Shown one piece after another: positions 34,223-44,130 of a DNA stretch of 64,000 bases. This stretch comes from Psychroserpens ponticola. Its GTDB lineage: Bacteria > Bacteroidota > Bacteroidia > Flavobacteriales > Flavobacteriaceae. The position numbers were made by a program, and so were the translations under genes. Location: assembly GCF_023556315.2 (NCBI RefSeq), contig NZ_CP116221.1:3176001-3240000 (forward strand). Reading direction: 5' to 3'. The notes under the pieces were generated by a model. The model was not told the origin of the DNA and made no database searches. It was given only the letters and a program-made list of their open reading frames with translations. How positions within the stretch are numbered: the stretch's first letter is position 1; the number at the start of each line of letters is the position of its first letter.

Positions 34223-35632
34223 ATGATTACCTTCATCCTAAATAATAAAACCATAAAAACGCCTGAGCATTCAGGAATGACGTTATTAGATTTTGTTCGA
34301 TATGAACAACGCCTTACAGGAACCAAAATTGGCTGTCGTGAAGGTGATTGTGGTGCATGTACAGCTTTAGTTGGAACCCTAAAAAATAATACGATTCAAT
34401 ACCAAAGTATCACCTCTTGTATTTCTCCTTTAGGGAATGCACATGGAAAACATATTGTTACTGTTGAAGGCACCAATTTAAAAAACAAATTAACCGCTGC
34501 TCAAGAAGCCATGAAAGCAAATTACGCTACACAATGCGGATTTTGCACTCCTGGATTTGTGGTTGCTCTAACAGGTTTTGCCTTATCTAATTCTGAAAAC
34601 AACTATAATAATGCACTTGATGCCATTAGTGGAAATATTTGCAGATGCACAGGCTATAAGTCTATTGAAAAAGCTGCATATCAAGTTGTTGAAAAGTTAG
34701 AGGGTCAAGAAAAAAATTCTTTAAAATGGCTAATTGAAAATGGATTTATTCCAGAGTATTTTGAAAGCATTCCTCAACGTTTAAAAGCTATTGAAGTAAA
34801 AGATTTGAATCAACCCAAAGGAAAATACGTGTCTGGAGGAACCGATTTATATGTACAACAAGCCGATCATTTAGCTGATAACTCAGTGCATTTAATTGCT
34901 GAAAAAGATTATCTAAAAGGAATTAGCATTGTAAATAATGTTTGTACAATTGGTACGAATTCTACCGTTTCAGATTTATGGAATCACTCTGAAATCAATA
35001 ACCACTTTCTTAATCTCAAAAAGCACCTTAAACTCGTGTCTTCAGAACAAATTAGAAACATGGCATCTTTTGGTGGCAACTTAGCAAATGCGTCGCCAAT
35101 TGGTGACATGACAATTTTCTTTTTAGCACTAAACAGTACTATTACGATTTCAAATGAAAACGAAAAAGAGCGAATTCTTCCACTTAAAGACTTCTATCAA
35201 GGCTATAAAACCTATGATTTAAATGATGGAGAGTTACTAAAAACCATTAGCTTTAAATTGCCAACGAAGCAATCGTTTTTCAATTTCGAAAAAGTGTGTA
35301 AACGAACACATCTAGATATTGCAAGTGTCAATTCAGCAATTCATCTATTTGTTGAAAATAATGTTATTTCTGAAGCGCATGTTTCCATTGGTGGAGTTGC
35401 AGCTATTCCGAAATACTTACACGATACTTCAAGTTTTTTAAAAGGAAAAACACTAACTACGGAAACTATACTTGAAGCTAATGAGGTGCTTCAAAATGAA
35501 ATTTCGCCAATTAGTGATGTTCGTGGAACTAGTGATTACAAGCGTTTACTTGGTAGACAATTATTCTTCGCGCACTTCATAGAATTATTTCCAAAGCAAT
35601 TCACTTTAAACGATTTTGTTCAGCATGCATAA
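34223..35632 (+). CDS. xdhA: Xanthine dehydrogenase, FeS/FAD subunit
   Basis: Iron-sulfur and flavin half of xanthine dehydrogenase (xanthine to urate). The first [2Fe-2S] cluster is in GCREGDCGACTALVG near residues 38-52, the second in CGFCTPGFVVAL near residues 106-117 and CRCTGYKSIEKA near residues 138-149. The FAD domain follows from about residue 185 (KYVSGGTDLYVQ; SFGGNLANASPIGD near residues 285-298) and the CO-dehydrogenase flavin C-terminal domain ends the protein. Length 469 is normal for the XdhA class. The stop overlaps the next start by 8 nt. Confidence 0.95.
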   Translation: MITFILNNKTIKTPEHSGMTLLDFVRYEQRLTGTKIGCREGDCGACTALVGTLKNNTIQYQSITSCISPLGNAHGKHIVTVEGTNLKNKLTAAQEAMKANYATQCGFCTPGFVVALTGFALSNSENNYNNALDAISGNICRCTGYKSIEKAAYQVVEKLEGQEKNSLKWLIENGFIPEYFESIPQRLKAIEVKDLNQPKGKYVSGGTDLYVQQADHLADNSVHLIAEKDYLKGISIVNNVCTIGTNSTVSDLWNHSEINNHFLNLKKHLKLVSSEQIRNMASFGGNLANASPIGDMTIFFLALNSTITISNENEKERILPLKDFYQGYKTYDLNDGELLKTISFKLPTKQSFFNFEKVCKRTHLDIASVNSAIHLFVENNVISEAHVSIGGVAAIPKYLHDTSSFLKGKTLTTETILEANEVLQNEISPISDVRGTSDYKRLLGRQLFFAHFIELFPKQFTLNDFVQHA

Positions 35633-37949
35633 ACACAAATCAAATACCACATTAGATTCTAAATTAAATGCCGTTTCAATTGCTTTAAAACAGAGCATCA
35701 AAAACTTAGATTCGTATACGCATGTTCGTGGTGAATCTCTATATGTAGATGATGTTAATATCAGGCAAGGCACGTTTCATGGTGTTGTTTTTGATTCTCC
35801 AAAAGCACACGGAAAAATTAAACATATCGATTATTCTAAAGCAGAAGCTTTGGAAGGTGTTGAACGTATTTTTACTTACAAAGATGTTCCTGGAGAAAAC
35901 CAAATTGGAGGTATTATTCCAGATGAACCTTTATTTGCTGAAGATGACGTTCATTTTTGGGGAATGCCAATTGCTTTAATTGTTGCTGAATCTGAATTTA
36001 TTGCCAGAAAAGCAAGGGGTTTAATCGAAATTGAAATCGAAGACTTACCAGTCATTACAACTTCAAAAGAGGCAAAAGCTAAAGGAAGTTTCATCAATGC
36101 ACCACGTTCTTTTAGTTTAGGTGATGCTGAAAAAGGATTCAACGATTGTGAGTATATTTTTGAAGGTGAAACTTTTTCGAATGGTCAAGAGCATTTATAC
36201 ATCGAGGCTCAAGGCGCTTATGCTGAACCTCTAGAAAATGGAAACATAAAAATAACATCTTCAACTCAAGGGCCAACTGCTGTTCAAAAAACAGTGGCTC
36301 AGGTTTTGGGTGTTGCTATGCATAAAATTGAAGTCGATGTCACGCGTCTTGGAGGTGGATTTGGAGGTAAAGAAGATCAAGCAACACCTTGGGCTGTAAT
36401 GGCTGCTTTAGCAGCTTACCATTTAAATCAGTCTGTAAAATTGATCTTGAATCGTCATGACGATTTACGAATGACTGGCAAGCGTCATCCTTATGAAAGC
36501 ACTTATAAAATTGGCTTATCAAAAGACTTGAAAATTTTGGCTTACCAAGCCGAATTTCTACAAAATTCAGGTGCTGCAGCCGATTTATCTCCAGCAATTG
36601 CTGAGCGAACGTTGTTTCATGCAACCAATAGTTATTTTGTTCCAAATGTAGAAACCACAGTAATTAGTTGTAAAACTCATCTTCCTCCTAACACAGCGTT
36701 TCGAGGTTTTGGTGGTCCGCAAGGTATGTTCGTTATAGAATCCGCTATTGCAAAAGCCGCCAATGAAATTGGTGTATCACCTAGACAAATTCAAGAAGCC
36801 AATTTATTAGATGAAAACAACAGCTTTTCTTATGGTCAAATCGCTAAAAAAGTTGAAGCTAAAAACACTTGGAATTCAGCAAAATCCATTTTCAATAGTG
36901 AAGACTTAGAGAAAGAGATTGAAGACTTTAATGCGACCAATTCAAACTTCAAAAAAGGCTTAGCGTTTATGCCAATTACATTTGGTATTTCATTTACCAA
37001 TACACCAATGAATCACGCTCGTGCTTTAGTTCATATTTATCTCGATGGAAGCGTCGGAATCAGCACTGCTGCTGTAGAAATGGGTCAAGGTGTCAACACT
37101 AAAATGATGCAAATCGCTGCACAAGTGTTTTCTATTCCTATTGAAAAAACAAAAATTGAAACAACAAATACAACGCGTGTTGCCAATACGTCTCCTTCTG
37201 CTGCAAGTTCTACTGCAGATTTGAATGGAAAAGCAACGCTAAAAGCTTGTAATGCTTTACTTGGTCGTTTAAAAACTGTAGCTTCTGAAGACTTAAACAC
37301 TTCCGAAGACAACATCGAATTAAAAGATGAGTTTGTTTACGTAAATAATAAGAAATCAGAATTATCTTGGACTGAACTCATCAGTAAAACCATGCTAAAA
37401 CGTGTGGCTTTAACTGAAAATGCACATTATGCAACACCAGAGATTCACTTCGATAAAACAAAAGAAAAAGGGCATCCTTTTGCCTATCATGTTTACGGAA
37501 CAGCCATTATTACAACTACTGTAGATTGTACTCGTGGCACTTACGAATTTGATTCCGTTAAAATTGTTCATGACTATGGAAAAAGTATGAGTGAAGGTAT
37601 TGATTTAGGTCAAGTTGAAGGTGCTCTAATTCAAGGAATCGGCTGGATGACTATGGAAGAAATTGCTTATAATGAAGATGGTCGATTACTTTCAAATGCT
37701 TTATCAACATATAAAGTTCCAGATATATTTTCAGTTCCTAAAAACGTAGAAGTAATTCCTGTAGAAACTGAAGGAAATGATATGGCTATTTTAAAATCAA
37801 AAGCTGTTGGAGAACCTCCTTTGATGTATGGCATTGGAGCTTATTTTGCACTTCAAAATGCCATTAAAGCGTTCAATCCTAACTACGATTTAAAATTCCA
37901 TGCACCAATGACTCCTGAAAAAGTTTTAATGAGTTTATATAGTAAATAA
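35625..37949 (+). CDS. xdhB: Xanthine dehydrogenase, molybdopterin-binding subunit
   Basis: Catalytic large subunit carrying the molybdenum cofactor. It shows VTRLGGGFGGKEDQ near residues 237-250 (Moco-binding), TAFRGFGGPQGMFVIE near residues 356-371, the MGQGVNTKMMQIAAQVF segment near residues 485-501, and the base-containing KAVGEPPLMYG near residues 725-735 where the catalytic Glu lies. I place the start at ATG 35625 (MHKHKSN); a TTG three codons upstream is possible but unnecessary. The product has 774 residues. The sulfurated Mo cofactor probably depends on the XdhC-like protein encoded at 45662. Confidence 0.96.
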   Translation: MHKHKSNTTLDSKLNAVSIALKQSIKNLDSYTHVRGESLYVDDVNIRQGTFHGVVFDSPKAHGKIKHIDYSKAEALEGVERIFTYKDVPGENQIGGIIPDEPLFAEDDVHFWGMPIALIVAESEFIARKARGLIEIEIEDLPVITTSKEAKAKGSFINAPRSFSLGDAEKGFNDCEYIFEGETFSNGQEHLYIEAQGAYAEPLENGNIKITSSTQGPTAVQKTVAQVLGVAMHKIEVDVTRLGGGFGGKEDQATPWAVMAALAAYHLNQSVKLILNRHDDLRMTGKRHPYESTYKIGLSKDLKILAYQAEFLQNSGAAADLSPAIAERTLFHATNSYFVPNVETTVISCKTHLPPNTAFRGFGGPQGMFVIESAIAKAANEIGVSPRQIQEANLLDENNSFSYGQIAKKVEAKNTWNSAKSIFNSEDLEKEIEDFNATNSNFKKGLAFMPITFGISFTNTPMNHARALVHIYLDGSVGISTAAVEMGQGVNTKMMQIAAQVFSIPIEKTKIETTNTTRVANTSPSAASSTADLNGKATLKACNALLGRLKTVASEDLNTSEDNIELKDEFVYVNNKKSELSWTELISKTMLKRVALTENAHYATPEIHFDKTKEKGHPFAYHVYGTAIITTTVDCTRGTYEFDSVKIVHDYGKSMSEGIDLGQVEGALIQGIGWMTMEEIAYNEDGRLLSNALSTYKVPDIFSVPKNVEVIPVETEGNDMAILKSKAVGEPPLMYGIGAYFALQNAIKAFNPNYDLKFHAPMTPEKVLMSLYSK

Positions 37950-37950
37950 G

Positions 37951-39294
37951 ATGATGACCGAATTTCTAATTTACAGTAAGCGTTGCTTTATCAATGACCA
38001 ATTCATTGAGTCCACAATTCATATTAAAAGTGATAAAATTCTTTGTATTTATTCTGGTAGAAATGAAACGCCAAATCTTCCTTTTTTAGATTATGAACAT
38101 CTAATTGTTATGCCTGGAATTATCGATGTTCATGTTCACATTAACGAACCTGGACGAGAAAATTGGGAAGGTTTTGATACAGCGACAAAAGCTGCTGCAA
38201 TTGGAGGCGTAACAACACTAATTGAAATGCCTTTAAATGCAAGTCCAGTGACTACAGACCTAGAAGCTTTCCAACTAAAACAAGACGCTTCAAAAGGTAA
38301 ATTACATGTAAATTGCGGATTTTATGGAGGCATTATTCCTTCCAACAAAAATGATATTGAAGATTTAATAAAAGCAGGTGTTTTCGGAATTAAAGGGTTT
38401 CTAACGCATTCAGGAATTGATGAGTTTCCAAATGTTTCAAAAACTGATTTAGAAGCTATTGCTCCTATTCTAAAAAAATACAATGTTCCTTTGCTATTGC
38501 ATTGCGAGCTAACTGATGACAATGTTCCAGAAGTCACAAATTCAAAAAGCTATCAAGAGTATTTAAAATCGCGACCTCAACATTGGGAAACCAATGCGAT
38601 TGATTTAGCTTTAGATATTCAAAAACGATTCGATATTAAAATGCATATTGTGCACCTTTCAGCTTCTGAAGGTATTGAACGCATCAAACAACGTAAATCA
38701 AAAACAGATAAACTGACAGTAGAAACTTGTCCGCATTATCTATATTTTAACGCTGAAACAATTCCAAATGAATCGCCAATTTTCAAATGCGCTCCACCTA
38801 TTAGAGAGAAAGCAAATAATGAGAAACTTTGGAATTTCTTATTAGACGATGGTTTCGACTTTTTAGCCTCAGACCACTCACCTGCTCCACCCGAACGTAA
38901 GCAATTAGAAAGTGGTGACTTCTTTAAAGCTTGGGGAGGAATTTCAGGATTACAATTCACGCTTCCCATAATATATACTAATGGAAAAGAGAAAGGGTTA
39001 CAAACTGAAAAACTAATTCCGTTACTCACAAAAAAACCTGCGGAATTTTTAGGAATTGAACACAAAAAAGGGAATTTAAAAGCTGGATTTGATGCTGATA
39101 TTGTAGTTTGGGATGATTCTGAAGAATTTGAAATTACTGAAGATACTATTCAACACAAACACAAAGCAACGCCATATTTAAACGAAATGGTTTTTGGGAA
39201 AGTAATTCATACATTTGTTAATGGTGTTCAAGTGGTTGAGAATTCAAAATTAAAAACACTTCAACAAGGACAATTATTATTAAAAGATAGATGA
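37951..39294 (+). CDS. allB: Allantoinase
   Basis: Amidohydrolase that opens allantoin to allantoate. Metal ligands: DVHVHINEPGRENWEGF near residues 59-75, the carbamylated Lys in GIKGFLTHSG near residues 147-156, His in LLHCEL near residues 183-188 and HIVHLSASEG near residues 241-250, and Asp in SDHSPAPPERK near residues 309-319. The last motif distinguishes allantoinase from hydantoinase. 447 residues, normal length. It starts 1 nt after xdhB and overlaps the allantoicase start by 4 nt (ATGA). Confidence 0.95.
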   Translation: MMTEFLIYSKRCFINDQFIESTIHIKSDKILCIYSGRNETPNLPFLDYEHLIVMPGIIDVHVHINEPGRENWEGFDTATKAAAIGGVTTLIEMPLNASPVTTDLEAFQLKQDASKGKLHVNCGFYGGIIPSNKNDIEDLIKAGVFGIKGFLTHSGIDEFPNVSKTDLEAIAPILKKYNVPLLLHCELTDDNVPEVTNSKSYQEYLKSRPQHWETNAIDLALDIQKRFDIKMHIVHLSASEGIERIKQRKSKTDKLTVETCPHYLYFNAETIPNESPIFKCAPPIREKANNEKLWNFLLDDGFDFLASDHSPAPPERKQLESGDFFKAWGGISGLQFTLPIIYTNGKEKGLQTEKLIPLLTKKPAEFLGIEHKKGNLKAGFDADIVVWDDSEEFEITEDTIQHKHKATPYLNEMVFGKVIHTFVNGVQVVENSKLKTLQQGQLLLKDR

Positions 39295-40286
39295 TAGAAG
39301 ATAAACTTAAACAATATACAGACCTAGCTTCTGAGAGAATTGGCGGACAAGTATTATACGCAACAGACGATTTTTTTGCTGAAAAAGAAAATCTTATTAA
39401 AGAAGGTCGAGGCATTTTTATTGCAGATAAATACACCGAAAGAGGAAAATGGATGGATGGATGGGAATCCAGACGAAAAAGAACCTCAGGCCATGATTGG
39501 GCAATTTTAAAACTTGGTGCTGAAGGAAAAATTAAAGGTTTCGATATTGACACCAATCACTTTTTAGGAAATCATCCGCCTTTTGCATCTGTTGAAGCGA
39601 TAAATCTAGATACTGATAGTTCTGATTGGAGCAACTGTGACGAATTATCTTGGGAAGAAATTTTACCAAAATCACCTTTAGATCCTGGCAGCCAACACTT
39701 TTTCGAAATCGATTCAGATAAAATTTTTACACACGTTCGTCTGCATATTTATCCAGATGGTGGAGTTGCGCGTTTTAGAGTTTATGGCGAAGTTTTCAAG
39801 GATTGGTCTAAAGTTAATTCAGAAGACCTGATAGATTTAGCCTTGGTAAATAACTGCGGAAAAGCTTTGCATTGCAATGATATGTTTTTTAGTGTCATGG
39901 ATAATCTTATTTCGCCTACCACTGGAAAAAACATGGGAGACGGTTGGGAAACAAAACGTAATCGAACACCTAACAATGAAGATTTTGTAATTCTAAAATT
40001 GGGACATCCTGGAATCGTTCACAAAATAATAGTGGACACAAAACACTTTAAAGGGAACTATCCTGATTCTTGTGCTATCGATGTTTGTAATTGTGATAGT
40101 GACGATGTTTTAAGTGGAAACCATGAATGGAAACCATTACTGCCTAAACAAAAATTAGAAGCAGATCAAGAACATTATTTCGAAAAAGAAATCATACAAA
40201 TTGAACATCCAATTACACACGTTAAATTGAAAATATATCCAGATGGTGGTGTAAGTAGATTACGTATTCTTGGAACAATTAAATAA
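39291..40286 (+). CDS. alc: Allantoicase
   Basis: Cleaves allantoate to (S)-ureidoglycolate and urea. The 331-residue protein has the two homologous jelly-roll repeats of the family: WMDGWESRRKRTSGHDWAIL near residues 51-70 with DTNHFLGNHPP, and MGDGWETKRNRTPNNEDFVI near residues 214-233 with DTKHFKGNYPDS. Both repeats end with a LKIYPDGGVSRLRI or HIYPDGGVARFRV segment. Translation is coupled to allB by the 4-nt overlap, and puuD follows after 5 nt. Confidence 0.96.
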   Translation: MIEDKLKQYTDLASERIGGQVLYATDDFFAEKENLIKEGRGIFIADKYTERGKWMDGWESRRKRTSGHDWAILKLGAEGKIKGFDIDTNHFLGNHPPFASVEAINLDTDSSDWSNCDELSWEEILPKSPLDPGSQHFFEIDSDKIFTHVRLHIYPDGGVARFRVYGEVFKDWSKVNSEDLIDLALVNNCGKALHCNDMFFSVMDNLISPTTGKNMGDGWETKRNRTPNNEDFVILKLGHPGIVHKIIVDTKHFKGNYPDSCAIDVCNCDSDDVLSGNHEWKPLLPKQKLEADQEHYFEKEIIQIEHPITHVKLKIYPDGGVSRLRILGTIK

Positions 40287-40291
40287 ATTAA

Positions 40292-41695
40292 ATGATTGAA
40301 GTATTCTTACTTATAGCTTGGGTTGTTATTTTTTCAGTAATCGTTGCTGCTACATATAAATTACAGCATTCTATTAAAGAACAAAAAAAACAAGGAAATG
40401 ATGATAAAGCAGACTCGCTTCAAACATCACAAAATTGGTTTTATGCTTTAATTGTTATTGGTTCTGTCTGTGGAATTGGGATTTTGTATCTCTTCTTAAA
40501 AGGAACCATCTACGAAAGTCACTTTTTTGAATGGCTAAACTTAACAGTCAGACTTATCCATATTACCTTTGGCATTGCTTGGATTGGTGCTTCTTTCTAT
40601 TTTGTGTTTTTAGAAAACGCTTTGAATAGAACCGAAAACGTAAGAGATGAATTAGCCGGAAACCTTTGGGCTGTTCATGGTGGCGGATTCTATTATGTTG
40701 AAAAATATAAACTGGCTCCTAAAAAAATTCCGAAACACTTACATTGGTTTAAATACGAAGCGTATTTCACATGGTTGTCTGGTTTTTGTTTACTTTCTAT
40801 TGTCTATTATTTTAATGCTAGTTCATATTTAATAGATCCAGAAGTTTTAGACATTTTACCTTCTACAGCAATAGCGATTAGTATAAGTTCTTTGATTATT
40901 GGTTGGGTTTTATATGACCAAATTTGCAAACGATTAAGCAACAATAAAGTGGTTTTCACTTTGGCCATAACAGCTTTAGTTTTCCTATTTGCTTGGTTTT
41001 ATTCACAAGTTTTTAGTGGCAGAGCTGCCTATATACACTTTGGTGCTTTTCTTGGAACTTTAATGGCAGCCAATGTATTTTTTACTATAATTCCTGGACA
41101 AAAACGTATGGTTGCGGCTGCAAAAAAAGGATTACCACCAAATCCAGCCGATGGAAAAGCAGCTTTTTTACGTTCGTACACTAATAATTATTTTACGCTT
41201 CCTGTGTTGTTTGTAATGATCAGCAATCATTTCCCTAGTACTTTTGGAAACACATATCAATGGTTGGTTCTTATAGGAATAACTTTAGGAACAGCTGGTG
41301 TTAAACATTATTTAAACATTCGTGAAAAAGGTGAATTGTCAGTTTGGGTGATGCCAATTTCTGTGGTTATTTTATTCGGAATGGCATTCATGACTGCTCC
41401 AACGCCTCCAAAATATGAAAATTGCCAAGAAATCGTTTCCTTTACAGAAGTCCAAACCATTATTAATAACAGATGTACTGCTTGTCATTCATCCAATCCA
41501 ACAGATGATGTCTGGAAAGTAGCACCTAATGGTGTAAAATATGATACAGCTGAACAGATTTATAATTTACGTGACAAGATTTTTCAACGTGTAGTGGTAA
41601 GCAAAAATATGCCATTTAACAATAATCAAACACTAATGACTCAAGAAGAGCGCGATATGATTAATTGTTGGATCAATCAAGGTGCACCAAAATAA
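40292..41695 (+). CDS. puuD: Membrane urate oxidase PuuD with C-terminal cytochrome c domain
   Basis: PuuD oxidises urate to 5-hydroxyisourate and passes electrons to its own c-type haem domain instead of making peroxide as uricase does. The 467-residue protein has about eight membrane helices in residues 1-370, with conserved IHITFGIAWIGASFYFVFLE near residues 88-107 and WFKYEAYFTW near residues 150-159, and a C-terminal cytochrome c domain with haem motif CTACH near residue 394. The N-terminal helix plus a cytoplasmic linker lead the membrane domain. It fills the urate step between XdhAB and the UraD-UraH fusion. Confidence 0.93.
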   Translation: MIEVFLLIAWVVIFSVIVAATYKLQHSIKEQKKQGNDDKADSLQTSQNWFYALIVIGSVCGIGILYLFLKGTIYESHFFEWLNLTVRLIHITFGIAWIGASFYFVFLENALNRTENVRDELAGNLWAVHGGGFYYVEKYKLAPKKIPKHLHWFKYEAYFTWLSGFCLLSIVYYFNASSYLIDPEVLDILPSTAIAISISSLIIGWVLYDQICKRLSNNKVVFTLAITALVFLFAWFYSQVFSGRAAYIHFGAFLGTLMAANVFFTIIPGQKRMVAAAKKGLPPNPADGKAAFLRSYTNNYFTLPVLFVMISNHFPSTFGNTYQWLVLIGITLGTAGVKHYLNIREKGELSVWVMPISVVILFGMAFMTAPTPPKYENCQEIVSFTEVQTIINNRCTACHSSNPTDDVWKVAPNGVKYDTAEQIYNLRDKIFQRVVVSKNMPFNNNQTLMTQEERDMINCWINQGAPK

Positions 41696-41700
41696 AGATT

Positions 41701-42570
41701 ATGATAACATTAGAACAACTTAATTTACTTTCGGAGCAAGAAGCTTTTTCAAAATTAGAACAATGTTGTGTTTCTAAAACTTGGGCAGGCAAAATGGTTG
41801 AAATCAGACCTTTTTCTTCGGAAAATGAGTTGATAAAAACTGCAGCTTCTATTTGGTATAATGACTGTTCTGTAGAAGATTTTAAAGAAGCATTTACTGG
41901 TCATCCGAAAATTGGAAATGTAGATAGTTTAAAAGAAAAATTCGCGCATACAGCTGATTGGGCTGGAAACGAACAATCTAAAGTTGCTGATGCAAATATG
42001 GAAACCATCGAAGCCTTAGCAAAAGCAAATGAATTATACGAAGATAAATTTGGCTATATTTTTATTGTAAGTGCTAGTGGAAAATCGGCTGAAGAGATGT
42101 TGGCTATTGTCAATTCTAGATTGAACAATAATACAGAAGATGAAATTTACGTAGCAATGAACGAGCAGCATAAAATCACCGTTATTCGTTTAGCAAAACT
42201 TATTGAAGATCTCTCTAAAAAAGCAGATCTGAGTAGTCATTTAACCACTCACGCTTTAGATACATCTATTGGTGTTCCTGCAAAACACATGCTCATAACT
42301 TTAAAAGGTTTACGTAATAACCAATGGAAACCAATGAGTGTTGGCATTACAAATAACGATGGACGAATTTCTGATGTGTTACCTCCAGGACAACTTTTAA
42401 GTCCAGGGAATTATACCATGACATTTAACACAGCCAACTATTATAAAAATAATAATCAAAATGGTTTTTATCCTGAAGCTTCCATACAATTTGAAGTTAC
42501 AGATGGCAGCCATTATCATATTCCATTATTAATTAATCCATTTGGGTATTCAACCTATAGAGGAAGTTAA
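41701..42570 (+). CDS. Bifunctional OHCU decarboxylase/5-hydroxyisourate hydrolase (UraD-UraH fusion)
   Basis: One chain of 290 residues carries both enzymes that turn hydroxyisourate into S-allantoin. Residues 1 to about 165 are OHCU decarboxylase (FTGHPKIGNVDSLKEKF near residues 67-83 with the catalytic His; KFGYIFIVSASGKSA near residues 115-129). Residues about 178-290 are the transthyretin-like HIU hydrolase (LTTHALDTSIGVPAKHM and the C-terminal signature YRGS). The order is decarboxylase first although it acts second. ATG 41701 is chosen over a TTG at 41665 that lies inside puuD; the leader there shows no family match. The cofactor-free reactions occur in the cytoplasm. Confidence 0.95.
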   Translation: MITLEQLNLLSEQEAFSKLEQCCVSKTWAGKMVEIRPFSSENELIKTAASIWYNDCSVEDFKEAFTGHPKIGNVDSLKEKFAHTADWAGNEQSKVADANMETIEALAKANELYEDKFGYIFIVSASGKSAEEMLAIVNSRLNNNTEDEIYVAMNEQHKITVIRLAKLIEDLSKKADLSSHLTTHALDTSIGVPAKHMLITLKGLRNNQWKPMSVGITNNDGRISDVLPPGQLLSPGNYTMTFNTANYYKNNNQNGFYPEASIQFEVTDGSHYHIPLLINPFGYSTYRGS

Positions 42571-42584
42571 TATTTTTAAAACAA

Positions 42585-42657
42585 GGTCTCGACTGCGCTC
42601 GACCTGACACTAGCAAAATTACAATTTAGAGGTCTCCTCGAGCGCAGTCGAGAGGTC
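42585..42657 (+). repeat. REP-like inverted repeat pair
   Basis: CTCGACTGCGCTCGA (42588-42602) and its exact complement TCGAGCGCAGTCGAG (42638-42652) form a 15-bp inverted repeat with a 35-nt spacer, surrounded by GGTCT/AGGTCT. The GC-rich unit contrasts with its AT-rich surroundings and recurs at 46970-46991. Confidence 0.85.
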
Positions 42658-42675
42658 TTAAATAAAATTACAATT

Positions 42676-44109
42676 ATGAATTTAAGTATTTCAGAAGATA
42701 AAAAAGAAACGATTTTTGACAATTTAAAAACGGCAAATCAAACGTTCAATAAAATATATAGAGGAGACAGAGAAGATAGACAACCCATTCACACCGTTTA
42801 TGGTGGAGCAAATCTATTCAAATCTAATACAACCGACATTTTAGGAGGTATCGCTTTAAAATCATTGTTGCATTATGCTCCTAATTGTATTGAATTTGGT
42901 AAAGCTTTTAAATTAAAAGGAAGCAAAAAATTACCATCAAAAAACAAGAAACAATTAAAGCTCATAAAAAAGTTAGAAGGCTTCTCTAGTGAAGAATTAA
43001 AAAATCATCCAGCTGGATTTTCTTATAACATATATCAAAAAGTAATTGCAAAATTAAAAAGCGAAGGTGTTGAAGATTTTAGAATCGATTTTGAAGATGG
43101 CTTTGGTAATCGTTCTGACAAAGAAGAAGATGAGACTGCTGTTTTTGCAGCAAAACAAGTCGCTCTAGGAATGACTGACGGAACAGTTTCTCCTTTTATA
43201 GGCATTCGTATCAAACCCTTTACTGAAGAATTAAAACATCGTGGACAAAGAACACTTGATTTATTCTTAACAACATTACTGTCAGAAACCAATGGGAAAT
43301 TACCAAACAATTTTGTGGTAATGTTACCTAAAGTGACCATTCCTGAGCAAATTATTGCATTAGTATCCTTTTTTGAAGTGATTGAAGACAAATTCAATTT
43401 AGAATCTGGAACACTAAAAATGGAAATGATGGTCGAGACCACACAATCCATAATGGATCACAATGGAACAAATCCATTATTCAGATTTATAGCAGCAAGC
43501 AAAGGTCGCTGTATCGCAACTCATTTTGGAACTTACGATTATACTGCTTCAAACAATATTACAGCTTCATATCAAGAAATGGATCATGACGTGTGTGATT
43601 TTGCACATTACACAACAAAAGTGGCTTTAGCACACACCGGAATTTGGTTGTCTGATGGCGCTACTAATACCATGCCAATTGGACCACATCGTGGTGATTT
43701 AACTGAAGAGGAAGAGGAAGAAAACAGAAAAGTTGTTCATCGTGCTTGGTTAAAAGGTTATGAGCATATTCGTCATTCATTATACAAAGGTTTATATCAA
43801 GGTTGGGATTTAAATCCAGCACAATTACCAATGCGTTACACTGCAGTTTATGCCTTCTTTTTAGAAAGCTATGATGACGCTGTTCTACGTTTAAAAACCT
43901 TCGTAGAAAAAGCTGCTCAAGCGACATTAATTGGTGACACATTTGATGATGCTGCAACTGGACAAGGTCTTTTAAATTACTTTTTAAAAGCCTTAAACAG
44001 TGGAGCGATTACAATTGACGAAGTATTAGCTACAGGACTAACATTAGATGAAATTAGAACACGTTCGTTTGCTAAAATATTGAAAGACAGACGTGCTAAA
44101 TTGGAGTAA
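42676..44109 (+). CDS. DUF6986 family protein, CitE/HpcH-HpaI aldolase-like
   Basis: A 477-residue member of the phosphoenolpyruvate/pyruvate aldolase (CitE/malate synthase-like) superfamily. Seen: DFRIDFEDGFGNRSDKEED near residues 134-152, in which the acidic pair is typical of the metal and substrate site; MEMMVETTQSI near residues 251-261 (metal Glu); and FGTYDYTASNN near residues 282-292. I recall the DUF6986 label for this family. Its reaction is not established. Position at the end of the ureide operon, where ureidoglycolate is the product and no lyase is encoded, suggests a role with glyoxylate or ureidoglycolate (inference). Confidence 0.85.
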   Translation: MNLSISEDKKETIFDNLKTANQTFNKIYRGDREDRQPIHTVYGGANLFKSNTTDILGGIALKSLLHYAPNCIEFGKAFKLKGSKKLPSKNKKQLKLIKKLEGFSSEELKNHPAGFSYNIYQKVIAKLKSEGVEDFRIDFEDGFGNRSDKEEDETAVFAAKQVALGMTDGTVSPFIGIRIKPFTEELKHRGQRTLDLFLTTLLSETNGKLPNNFVVMLPKVTIPEQIIALVSFFEVIEDKFNLESGTLKMEMMVETTQSIMDHNGTNPLFRFIAASKGRCIATHFGTYDYTASNNITASYQEMDHDVCDFAHYTTKVALAHTGIWLSDGATNTMPIGPHRGDLTEEEEEENRKVVHRAWLKGYEHIRHSLYKGLYQGWDLNPAQLPMRYTAVYAFFLESYDDAVLRLKTFVEKAAQATLIGDTFDDAATGQGLLNYFLKALNSGAITIDEVLATGLTLDEIRTRSFAKILKDRRAKLE

Positions 44110-44130
44110 TAACTCTATTCTATAATGGAT

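Noticed and set aside
35616-35624. TTG start of xdhB
   Set aside because: ATG at 35625 is three codons downstream and overlaps xdhA in the usual way.
41665-41700. TTG start extending the UraD-UraH fusion into puuD
   Set aside because: The extra residues have no family match and ATG 41701 directly precedes the conserved domain.
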